A stretch of 64,000 bases of DNA, from NCBI GenBank assembly GCA_031216915.1, contig CM062292.1:5018457-5082456 (forward strand), written 5' to 3'. The DNA is from Pictodentalium vernedei. Lineage: Eukaryota > Mollusca > Scaphopoda > Dentaliida > Dentaliidae. Each line of letters opens with the position of its first letter. Within the stretch, counting starts at the first letter, position 1. Positions 55,168 to 64,000 of the stretch are shown here, in pieces. A program made the translations under genes and the position numbers. The notes below the pieces were generated by a model, which was not told where the DNA came from, searched no databases, and saw nothing but the letters and a program-made list of their open reading frames with translations.

Positions 55168-55520
55168 GGGTGTGCGGTGGCTCAGTTGGTAGAGGTGCAG
55201 GGTGCAAGCCGAGAGGTCCTCGGTTCGAATCCCACTTGCGGCAACCGTGTTGTGTCCTTGGGAAAGACACTTCACCCCCATTGCCCACGTGGCGGCATGG
55301 TGACGCTGTGTACTAAGGCATACTGCACGTCGATGGTGCACCTGTCTTCAACCAATGCTAACCCTGCTTGTGTGGAGTTGGTATGTTGGGGAGCTGACAG
55401 TTGCTCGCCGTTGCTCGGTGGTTCTCTCTGGGTACTCCGGCTTCCGCCACCCGTAAAACTGTCACGGTCATGGTTAGCCATTGTGCAGAAATATGTGACC
55501 TTAAACACCAATAAATAAAT
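55168..55520 (+). repeat. tRNA-derived SINE, full length, recent
   Basis: A box 'tggctcagttgg' (55178) and B box 'ggttcgaatcc' (55222) match the pol III consensus. The body and tail are as in the SINE at 23746. Flanks 'aattactttctcta' at 55154-55167 and 55521-55534 are a perfect 14-bp duplication, so the insertion is relatively recent. Confidence 0.92.
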
Positions 55521-55595
55521 AATTACTTTCTCTAAACTGAGTAATAAAGTCTAGTACTAAAATGGTTAACTGGATAACCAGTTTGAAACCAGTTA

Positions 55596-55782
55596 CAGTT
55601 AAAACTAGAAGTCCTGTCATGAAATGCGCACAAACAGCAGCACGTTGATATGCACGTTAATGCACGTGTTATGAACCAATTAAAACTATCATATTCTGTA
55701 TACATATGGCCTGTGCACAGGCAGTGTTTCAGCCAATGGACCTCCGGGTAACTATTCGTGACAGGACTTCTAGTTTTAACTG
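55596..55782 (+). mobile_element. Tc1/mariner-type MITE, copy 9 (half-length)
   Basis: TA-flanked ends are intact, but about 130 bp are missing from the palindrome centre ('gacctccgggtaac') onward. Confidence 0.88.
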
Positions 55783-56556
55783 TACCTACCTAACCGATTT
55801 GAAAAAAACGTCAACTGATTATCCGAAATATTGATAGTGATCGTCATTCCACGGTTAAAACGTAGTAAATCTGTTGCTTCTCCTTTGGGATAGATTACAC
55901 CTCGAAGCAGCTCTGTATATACTGAGAAATATTCGACTTTGGCTTCAAGATTTCATTAATGATCAACAATTTCCATGAGTACTGAGTAACCGCAGAAACT
56001 ATTCTGTAGTATGTATACAAACGAACGTTGTCGAGTACTTGACAATGTTCGTTTGTGTACACACTACGGAATAGTTTCTGAGAATTTCCAATTCCTATAG
56101 ATTTGATCTCAGATTCGGTGAAATAATGGCCACGGATAACCAGATGTTAACTGGTTGTAGCTCTCGGTTAATCGGTTATGAAAATGACCCAACCATTTCA
56201 GCCTTAATAAAGTTATTCAGCAAAGTTAAAGTAACTTTTTGGGATCGTTACCCTTATTTTTTAATTTTTTTTCTGTCACATATTTAAAGCTTTATTGACC
56301 AAATTTGATACACTTATTGTTAATAGTGATTTCTTGTTACACAATTGGGCATTTGTTTTCTGATATCCAACCTTTATCCAAAGGAATGGCACTTATAATG
56401 TTTTTTCTCTCTTTTTACAATACCAGCTTCTGTATCAGACCACCCACTTTAATATTTTATAGTTTGGATATATCATCTTTCCGCCAAAAAACAAATAAAA
56501 AACTGGTACTGACCTGACAAATTTTCAATGGTGAAAGCCAGGTGATGTAATTCATG
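55783..56556. other. Unassigned spacer with one hairpin
   Basis: Only the hairpin at 55993-56080 is recognised. Confidence 0.4.
55993..56080. repeat. Foldback hairpin
   Basis: 'cagaaactattctgtagt' is mirrored by 'actacggaatagtttctg' and 'caaacgaacgttgtc' by 'gacaatgttcgtttg', around 'gagtactt'. Confidence 0.7.
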
Positions 56557-56560
56557 TTAA

Positions 56561-56801
56561 CCCTTTACCCAACGAATCGCCCACATCCGCCCACGTAATA
56601 TGCAAATTCAGCAGTTGAAAAAATATTATTTTTCAAAAAATTTCAACAAAACCATATCATGTGACCCCTCGTTGCAACGAGATCGTCGAGCTCGTTCCAA
56701 CGAGGGGTCACATGATATGGTTTTGTTGAAGTTTTTTGAAAAATTTTAAAAAATGATATTTAAAATAATAAATTTTGATATCGTCTGCGTTGGGTAAAGG
56801 G
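56561..56801. mobile_element. piggyBac-type palindromic MITE
   Basis: TTAA at 56557-56560 and 56802-56805, ends CCCTTTACCCAACG / CGTTGGGTAAAGGG. Same arm type as 40917 but inverted in orientation. Confidence 0.85.
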
Positions 56802-56805
56802 TTAA

Positions 56806-57535
56806 CAGAACAAAAAATTAAATATTGGCTGATTTTCATGAAACTTTAGTAGATGTATCTAGAGCTCATAAAAATAAGAGCTAGAGCTGAGGTAGGTGTT
56901 TTTTTTGTTTTTTTATCATCATTTTTAACATTTTTATGTCGCTGTAAATGTTACTTTTGTGATTCTATTAGCTCCATATTTATATATTACATAGCTCTGA
57001 AACTTCACTTGCTGTTTTATGGGCATTTAAAATTGTGCACACTCATTTTGGGAATAAAAATCTCACACCTGATGCCAGTTAGGTCATTTTCTTTACTTTT
57101 TAGTTTCAATCTTATTTTGAGGCTCAGTCTTTTGAAATTTTTGGAATTTAATATCCACAAATAAACCATATCTAAAAATCTGATGTTGTCCTAGGAAATT
57201 CCAAACATAATGGCCAAACTCTGAGATGGCGTCATAAGTGGTCATAAGGTCAAAAATTAAAATAGACATTTTTTCAACAGAGTTGTGGTCCTTAACTTGT
57301 TTGTCCAGCACTACAGTGATGGGGTGTGAACTGTCTTCAGCATTGCTTTCATTGTGAATTAAAATTTTGACCGATGCTCCCACCCAACACTCACTACCAA
57401 CCAACCAACCAACCAACCCACCACCACCCCAACCACCACCCCAACCACCACTCCTCCCCCACACTGATAACACGCATCCCACCTGCTGCCATGCTCCAGT
57501 GCTGTTGATGCGAATTTTACATTTTTAGCTTAACT
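56806..57535. other. Unassigned region with (CCAA)n tract
   Basis: A minus-strand frame of 129 codons (57093-57482) is partly made of the CCAACC/CCACCA tract at 57398-57460 and has no recognised domain. No gene is called. Confidence 0.35.
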
Positions 57536-59105
57536 TGACAAAGTCAAGATAAGCTATTGTCATCACGTGTGCGAAGTCTGTGAGTCTCTGAGTGAGTCTG
57601 TTCACATTTTCCTTTAGCACAGGCTACACCCCATAGTTCTTGTCTGATCATAAAATTTCATATGCAGGTTTGAGGTCATGTCTAGATGAGAACGTCCCCT
57701 TTTGGTTGCAATCGGTCAACCGTGATGGCTGCCTGAGCTCAAAACCCCAAAACCTTTAGCACACTCGGCAGGTCGTATTTATGAAGGGATTTCATTGTAA
57801 CGTGGTAGAATGCCTCTGTATAATATCTAGATGAGAACGTCCCCTTTTGGTCATGATCTGTCAACCATGATGGCTGCCCAAGCCCGAAACCCAAAAACAT
57901 TTAGCACAGACTACAAGTCATATTTAATATGGAGGGATTTCATTGTTACTTGGTAGGATGACTCCATATGATGTCTAGATGAGAACTTCCCATTTGGTCA
58001 CAATCTGTCAACCGCGATGACTGACCGAGCCCAAAACCCGAAAACCTTTAGCACAGTCTACAGGACGTATTTATTGAGGGATTTCATTGTAACTTGGTAG
58101 GTTGACTCCATATAAAGTCTAGATGAGAACGTCCCCTTTTGGTCGTGATTGGTCATCTGTGACGTCTGCAGGAGCCCGAACACCTAAAACCTTTAGCACA
58201 GTCTACAGGTCATATTTATGAAGAGATTTACTTGTAACTTGGTAGGATGACTCCAGATAATGTCTAGATGAGAACGTCCCCGTTTGGTCACGTTTATTTA
58301 GCCAAGATGGCTGCCCATACCCCAAACCCCAAAACCTTTAGCACAGTCTACAGGTCGTATTTATGGAGGGTTTTCAATGTACCTTGGTAGGATGATTCCA
58401 TATAATGTCTAGATGAGAACGTCCCCTTTTGTTCACGATTGGTTAACTGTCACGACTACAAGGGGCGGAAGCCCAAAAACCTTTAGCACAGTCTACAGGT
58501 TGTATTTATGAAGGAATTTCATTGTAACTTGGTAGGATGACTCCAGATAGTGCCTAGATGAGAAGTCCCCTTTTGTTCACGATCATTCAACCATGACGGT
58601 TGCCCGAGCCCAAAACACGAAAAACTTTAGTACAAACTACAGGTTGTATTTATGAAGGGATTTCATTGTAACTTGGTGAGATAACTCTGTATAATGTCTA
58701 GATGAGGACGTCCCCTTTTGGTTGCGATTGTTCAACCGTGTTGGCTACACAGGCCCGAAGCCCGAAAACCTTTAACACAGTCTACGGGCCATATTTATGA
58801 AGGGATTTCATTGTTACTTGACAGAATGACTCGTTTTGGAATAATTTCTCTGTAACTTGGTAACTTTCGATGACATACATTAACTGTGAGGGTCACATAC
58901 ATTTACTGTGAGGGCCACATTAACCCACCCCTCAATTCTATAGTACAGTTTACACCTCATATTATTTTTATTGAAAACATAGCATACAGGGAACAGAAAT
59001 TAACATACTTACAATTATCACAATTCTTGTCTTATTTCATGATCCTTTCAGAAACATTGAGCATTATTCTTTTCATGAAATACAACACACAGACAAGTTA
59101 AGCTA
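57536..59105 (+). mobile_element. Nonautonomous element with inner array type E
   Basis: The ends TAGCTTAACTTG (57536) and CAAGTTAAGCTA (59094) are inverse. The interior is 8-9 units of about 140 bp with 'gtctagatgagaacgtcccc', 'cctttagcacagtctacagg' and 'ttcattgtaacttggtagga'. No enzyme is encoded. The tail sequence recurs at 28613, next to array C. The class is uncertain. Confidence 0.6.
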
Positions 59106-59804
59106 CAGTGTCACTGACACTTTCAGTGTGTTTACCTTCTATTTTCAATCTCATTTTTAACATTTCCCATATCAAATTTGGAAAATACAATCACAGTACA
59201 TGTCCGACTTTGCCACAATATGGCATTGGCCTTACAGTATAGTCGGTGTGGATTGGTCGTAATCCACATGTGGGCAGTTATATCCACACTTCTGTTCACC
59301 AGGTAGTAAAAATCATCATTAGCAAAATTTTAATTAATTAAGCACCGAGTTGTACCCGGTGCTTCATTAATTAAATTTTTGATGATTATTCCTGTAGTTG
59401 GTGTTTGGAATCTAATATTATTGCGTCCGTGGAAATATTGCCCACGCGTGGAAAGTGGCCAGTCCTCGGCGATTGTACTGTACTTTGTTAAATGACTTCT
59501 GGAAATTCGCTTTTATGATTTCAAAACCAACTAGTTGTAATCGTAATGATAAAAATTTAATTGTAATCATAATCATTACATATTCAATGTAATTGCCGCA
59601 GGCCTGAATCAGTACCACAGATGCAACCAAAGAAAATGCTGTTCAATTTGAGGTTTGATATGATATAAAATGTTTTGTCTGATTTGGTTCAAGCCAATAA
59701 TGGCTATTCGCCGACGCCAGTTCACAGTACTCTATACATATGTTCAGGAGGTGTGCAAATTCAGTTCAGGGATTATATTTGGGTGGGCAATGGGTTCCTA
59801 ATTT
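59106..59804. repeat. Spacer with hairpin and dispersed repeat
   Basis: A hairpin at 59311-59388 ('aatcatcattagcaaaattt' mirrored near 'aaatttttgatgatt') overlaps the dispersed repeat at 59361-59483 that matches 2268-2390. The rest is unassigned. Confidence 0.5.
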
Positions 59805-61480
59805 TTAGCTCGCAGAAGGAAGCTAAACAAATCACTTGCCGTCCGTCGTCCATCCGACTTCATGAACATTTTTCAAACGACTTCTCCTCTGAAACCGCTA
59901 GGTCGATTTGCTCGAAACTTGGTATGGATGTTCATTACCATATGTCAATTCAAATTTGTTCCAATGAAATGGACATGCCTACTTGGGACTCCATAGGGGG
60001 CATAACTCTGATAGCACCCTATGAATATTAGAGAAATTACAAAAAAAGCTTCTTCTCCAGCACAAGTGGGCAGAATTATTTGATATTTGGTATACAGCAT
60101 TATGGGGTGGATCTGATTCGAGTTTGTTCAAATCGGCTCCCTGGATTCACATTTGGGCTCAGTATATAGAAGCCCGAATTCGAACTTAGTGCATTTCAGG
60201 CAAATTTTTTAAAAAATCTTCTTCTCCAGATCCAGCAGGCAGAATCTTTTGATATTTGTTATGCAACATTGTGGGGTGGATCTGATTCAAGTTTGTTCAA
60301 ATCGGCCTCCTGGATGCATATTTGGGCTCACTATAGAAGCCCGAATTTGAACTTAGTGCATTTCAGGTAAATTTCTTAAAAAATCTTCTTCTCCAGATCC
60401 AGCAGGCAGAATCTTTTGATATTTGGTATGCAACATTGTGGGGTAGATCTGATTCAAGTTTGTTCAAATCGGTCACCTGGGTTCATATTTGGGCTCAGTA
60501 AAGGAGCCCAAATTTGAACTTAGTACATTTCAAGCAAATTTCTTTAAAAATCTTCTTCTCAAGATCCAGCAGGCAGAATCGGAGAGGGGGGGGGGGGGGG
60601 AGATTCAAGTTTGTTCAAGCCAAGTCCCTGGGTTCATATTTGGGCTCACTGTGGTAGCTCGAATTATAACTTAGTTCAAAATGAGGAATTTTCTTTAAAA
60701 ATCTTCTTCTTCAGATCCAGCAGTTGGAATGTTTTGATATTTGGTATGCAGCATCCTTAGGGGGGTGAGATTCAAGTTTCTTCAAGCCATGTCCCTAGGT
60801 CCATATTTGGGCTCACTGTGGGAGCCTGAATGATAATTTAGTTCAAAATGAAGAATTTTCTTTAAAAATCTTCTTCTTCAGATCCAGCAGTCGGAATGTT
60901 TTGATATTTGGTATGCAGCATCCTTAGGGGGTTGAGATTCAAGTTTGTTCAAGCCATGCCCCTAGGTCCATATTTGGGCTCACTGTGGGAGCTTGAATTG
61001 TAACTTAGTTCAGAATGAGGAATTTTATTAAAAAATCTTCTTCTTCAGATCCAGCTGTCGGAATGTTTTGATATGTGGTGCGTAGCATCCTTAAGGGGGT
61101 GAGATTCAAGTTTGTTAAAACCAAGTCCCTGGGTCCATAGTTGGGCTCCCTCTGGGAGCCCTAATTATAACTTAGTTCAAAATGAGGAATTTTTCTTTAA
61201 AAATCTTCTTCAGATTCAGCAGTCGGAATGTTTTGATATTTGGCATACAGCATCCTTAGGGGGTGAGATTCAAGTTTGTTCAAGCCAAGTCCCTGGGTTC
61301 ATATTTGGGCTCACTGTGGGAGCCTGAATGATAACTTAGTTCAAAATGATGAATTTTCTTTAAAAATCTTCTTCAGATCCAGCAGATGAATGCTTTTGAT
61401 ATTTGGTATGCAGCATCCATATGGGAATTAGATTCAAGTTTGTTCAAGCCATGTGAAGGTGTCGTCCTAACTCGAAAAAA
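59805..61480 (+). repeat. Module array type D, second locus
   Basis: The head 'tagctcgcagaaggaagcta' is followed by a leader with 'gctcgaaacttggtatgga', then about nine units of 165-175 bp beginning 'cttcttctccagatccagca' or similar. A G-run interrupts one unit at 60585-60600. Open frames in it have no known domain. Confidence 0.75.
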
Positions 61481-61482
61481 AT

Positions 61483-61811
61483 GGGAGGAGGGGGTAATGA
61501 CCAGAGGGTTCAAGTTAGGACTAGTGAAGGCAGGGGGAGGAGGGGGTAATGACTGGAGGGCTCTAGTTCGGACAAGTGAAGGCAGGCCGGAAATGGGAGG
61601 AGGGGGTAATGACCGGAGGGCTCAAGTTAGGACTGGTGAAGGCAGTCCGGAAATGGGAGGGGGGGTTAATGACCGGAGGGTTCAAGTTAGGACTAGTGAA
61701 GGCATGGGGAGGAGGGGGTAATGACTGGAGGGTTCAAGTTAGGACTAGTGAAGGCAGGTGGAGGAGGGGGTAATGACCGGAGGGTTCAAGTTAGAACAAG
61801 TGAAGGCAGGC
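61483..61811 (+). repeat. G-rich 51-60-bp tandem repeat, 6 units
   Basis: Units 'gggaggagggggtaatga' start at 61483, 61535, 61595, 61655, 61706 and about 61759, followed by 'ggttcaagttaggactagtg'. It begins abruptly inside a type D unit. Confidence 0.85.
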
Positions 61812-62098
61812 CTTGAAAATCTTTGAATTTGGCTATTGTAGGGTCTTGTGAAATGCTGAAATATGTCGAGAAACATCCTTGCAAAGCCTAGGATTTTATC
61901 AATCATTGCCTGCAGGAATCCTATACAAATTTTTACAGATAGACAAGACGCCTTGTGATTTTGTATAGATTGTGTGCCATTATGCTGCTGCTGTTGCATG
62001 CCATCCATAATTTAACTTCTTTGCATCAACTCTGATCTGATTTATTTATTTACATTTTAATACTTTTTTGTTGAAACTTAATTTTTTTCATTTCACAG
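61812..62098. other. End of MTFMT intron 1
   Basis: Unique-looking sequence with a T-rich tract just before the acceptor at 62097-62098. Confidence 0.4.
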
Positions 62099-62162
62099 AG
62101 AAGAGTTTGCATGTCAGCAGAAATTAATTGAATCTTTGGAAATTGTCACCAGTCCTACTCAG
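62099..62162 (+). CDS. MTFMT: Mitochondrial methionyl-tRNA formyltransferase, exon 2
   Basis: A 64-nt exon follows 'ttttttcatttcacag' and ends CAG with donor GTGTGT at 62163. Its first base completes the AG| left by exon 1 as AGA (Arg). The frame then reads EEFACQQKLIESLEIVTSPT, which matches the vertebrate enzyme's EEELIDKLEVVTMPS right after the segment encoded by exon 1. Both phase (2 to 2+1) and homology support the join. The rest of the formyltransferase domain, including the catalytic core, must lie beyond 64000. I see no third exon in 62163-64000. Confidence 0.87.
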
Positions 62163-62237
62163 GTGTGTATTTTCTCGTGCAGACTTTGAAAAAAGGATGC
62201 TTGTAGGATATAAAAAAGATTTGATTTTGTTCTTGTA

Positions 62238-63593
62238 GTTTTTATACGCCCGTTTATAAAAACGGTTGTATTATGTTATCAGTCTGTCTGTCTGTCCATC
62301 TGTCCATCTGTCCATCCGTCTGTCCGGGCCAACATTGGGGGTTTAGGGGATATTATTATTAGGGGCTACCTCCAAATTAAGGTAGTGTTAGGGTTAGGAG
62401 TGGGGTGGGGTTAGGGTTAGCCCCAGAGTAGGGCTTAAGGTTGGGGAGGGTTAGGTCCCGGGGGGGGGGGGGGGGGGGGTAGGATTGTTTCAGGGGTGGG
62501 GTTTTAGTTTTAGTAGCCCCTAAACCGAAAAATAGCTCCTAATCCTATTGGTTTGGCTAGGGTGGGGTTGGGTCAGGGGTGGGGTGGGGTGGTGTGAGGG
62601 GTAGAGTTAGGGGTAGCCCCAGAGTAGGGCTTAAGGTTGGGGGGTAGGTCCTGGGGGTGGATGGGGGTTAGGGTCTGGGGTGGGCTTTTAGGGTTTAGGG
62701 TCAGGGTGGGGTAGGGTTAGGGTTAGGGTGTGGTTTTTGGGTGGAGGGGTGGGGTTAGGGTTAAATATAAGTTCTAGGGTGGAGGGGGTGGGGTTCTGGG
62801 TAAAATAAGGTTTTGGACATACAAACTGTTTTTTTTGTAGCCCATAAACCCGAAATGTTGGAGCGTCCATCTGTCCGTCTGTCTGTCCGTAAACAATTTA
62901 GTTTCCATTCATTTAAAGTCGAACGCCTTGACAGATCGACATCAAACTTTCAGAAGTTGTTTTTACAATAAAATACAGGTCAAGTTCAATATTGGTGTTT
63001 CTCAGTCCATCCGCTGCAGAGATATGGCCCTTTGAAAACACAATTTTTCTAAAAAAATTGATTTCCGTTCATTTACAGCTGAACGCCTTGACACCAAATT
63101 TTTCAGATGTTGTTTTTAGCAATGAAATACAGGTCAAGTTCGATATTGGTGTTTCTCAGTCCATCCGCTGCAGAGATATGGCCCTTCGAAAACACAATTT
63201 TTCTAAAAAAATTGGTTTCTGTTCGTTTAAAGCTGAACGCCTTGACGGATTGACACCAAATTTTTCAGATGTTGTTTTTAGCAATGAAATACAGGTCCAG
63301 TTCGATATTGGTGTTTCTCAGTCCATCTGCTGCAGAGTTATGGCCTTTTGAAAACCCAATCTTTCGAAAAAAATTGGTTTCCTTTCATTTAAAGTCGAAC
63401 GCGTTGATGGATCGACATCAAACTTTCAGATGTTGTTTGTAGCAATAAAATACAGGTCACGTTCGATATTGGTGTTTCTCAGTCCATCCGCTGCAAAGTT
63501 ATGGCCCTTTGAAAACACAATTTTTGAAAAAAAATTGGTTTCCGTTCATTTAAAGTCGAACGCCTTGACACCTAATTTTTCAGATGTTGTTTT
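62238..63593 (+). repeat. Module array type A, second locus
   Basis: Head 'gcccgtttataaaaacgg', then (GTCTGTCC)n interrupted by the G-rich MITE at 62330, then about five units starting 'tttccattcatttaaagtcg' or similar near 62900. Partner of 25236-25850. It lies in MTFMT intron 2. Confidence 0.75.
62330..62862. mobile_element. G-rich MITE inserted in the array head
   Basis: The left end 'ccaacattgggggtttaggg' and the inverse of the right end 'ccaacatttcgggttta' share about 20 bp and then 'gggctac', so they act as terminal inverted repeats. The interior is TTAGGG-like and GGGGTGGGG-rich with an 18-bp G-run. The corresponding site at about 25290 lacks it. Superfamily unknown. Confidence 0.6.
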
Positions 63594-64000
63594 TATACGC
63601 CCATTTGAAAAACGGGACATATTATGTGAATGGTCTCTCCACCCGTCTGTCTGTCTATGGACACATTTCGTTTCCGGAAGATAACTTTAGTTGTAATGGT
63701 TTGAGCTGAGTTAAATTTGGCATGTGGATTTAGTATGACAAAATACAGGATGGGTTTGATTTCCATTTTTAGCAGCCTGTTTGCAGTGGAGTTATGGCCC
63801 TTTATTTATGGGAATTTAGCCCAACTTCTCGTTTGTGGACGATAACTTTAGTTTGCCTTGACCGATTTATTTCAAATTTTCAGTTTTTTGTTTTTGACCA
63901 CAAAATACAGCTCAAGTTCACTTCTGACCACAATCACATATACCTTTCCAGAGTTATTCGCCTTGAATGATTGCAAATTTGTGTTTTTTGTGATTTCCGG
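63594..64000 (+). repeat. Module array type B, second locus (runs off the window)
   Basis: Head 'gcccatttgaaaaacggg' and 'tccggaagataactttag' units match 25848-26250 in order and orientation. Confidence 0.7.

Larger units (their letters stand above)
41412..62098 (+). other. MTFMT intron 1 (20.7 kb, repeat-filled)
   Basis: It runs from GTAATA to the acceptor 'ttttttcatttcacag'. It contains a PIF/Harbinger-type MITE with a 172-bp array, DIRS copy 2, several MITEs, a SINE and module arrays D, E and D2. No further MTFMT exon is recognised in it. Confidence 0.8.

Noticed and set aside
57093-57482. 129-codon minus-strand frame
   Set aside because: The N-terminal third is a CCAACC/CCACCA simple repeat, the rest matches no family I know, and it lies in intron 1 of MTFMT.

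Overview
The window is animal nuclear DNA. Its genes are split by introns, it carries three tRNA-derived SINEs (one cut by the window edge), TA-, TTAA- and TTA/TAA-flanked MITE families, foldback hairpins, long minisatellites, and two DIRS-type (tyrosine-recombinase) retrotransposon copies. This mix suggests a marine invertebrate, such as a lophotrochozoan or an invertebrate deuterostome. The species cannot be named from the sequence alone. Host coding sequence is very sparse.

Left third (1-24.1 kb): a SINE tail, hairpin elements, a 45-bp minisatellite (6.7-7.1 kb), and then a C-type-lectin-like exon (9819-10032) with clean splice sites. Its downstream intron holds a 445-bp hAT-type MITE (10607-11051). 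A 7.7-kb array of about 170 45-bp monomers continues directly from it. Each monomer appears to be the transposon's right end plus its target-site duplication and flank. Two phase-compatible terminal exons follow (18892-19018 and 21821 onward, the latter with AATAAA at 22044). A SINE with flanking duplications lies at 23.7-24.1 kb.

Middle (24.1-41 kb): dispersed elements built of 160-180-bp tandem modules, several Tc1/mariner-type MITEs, a 0.4-kb duplicated segment, and DIRS copy 1 (32880-39993). Copy 1 has gag-like, reverse transcriptase/RNase H and tyrosine recombinase parts, about 190-bp inverted terminal repeats and an internal complementary region.

Right (41-64 kb): exon 1 of mitochondrial methionyl-tRNA formyltransferase (MTFMT, 41188-41411), with a piggyBac-type MITE just upstream and a PIF/Harbinger-type MITE just downstream. 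Exon 2 lies 20.7 kb further on (62099-62162) and matches in splice phase and in homology. Intron 1 is packed with repeats: a 172-bp array, DIRS copy 2 (44091-51053), a SINE, MITEs and four module arrays. Intron 2 starts with a module array that contains a G-rich MITE. The gene continues past the window.

The most notable observations are a minisatellite whose monomer spans a transposon end and its target-site duplication inside a host intron, the MTFMT exon placed between mobile elements and bracketed by two directly repeated 7-kb DIRS copies, and DIRS terminal repeats that match within each copy better than between copies.
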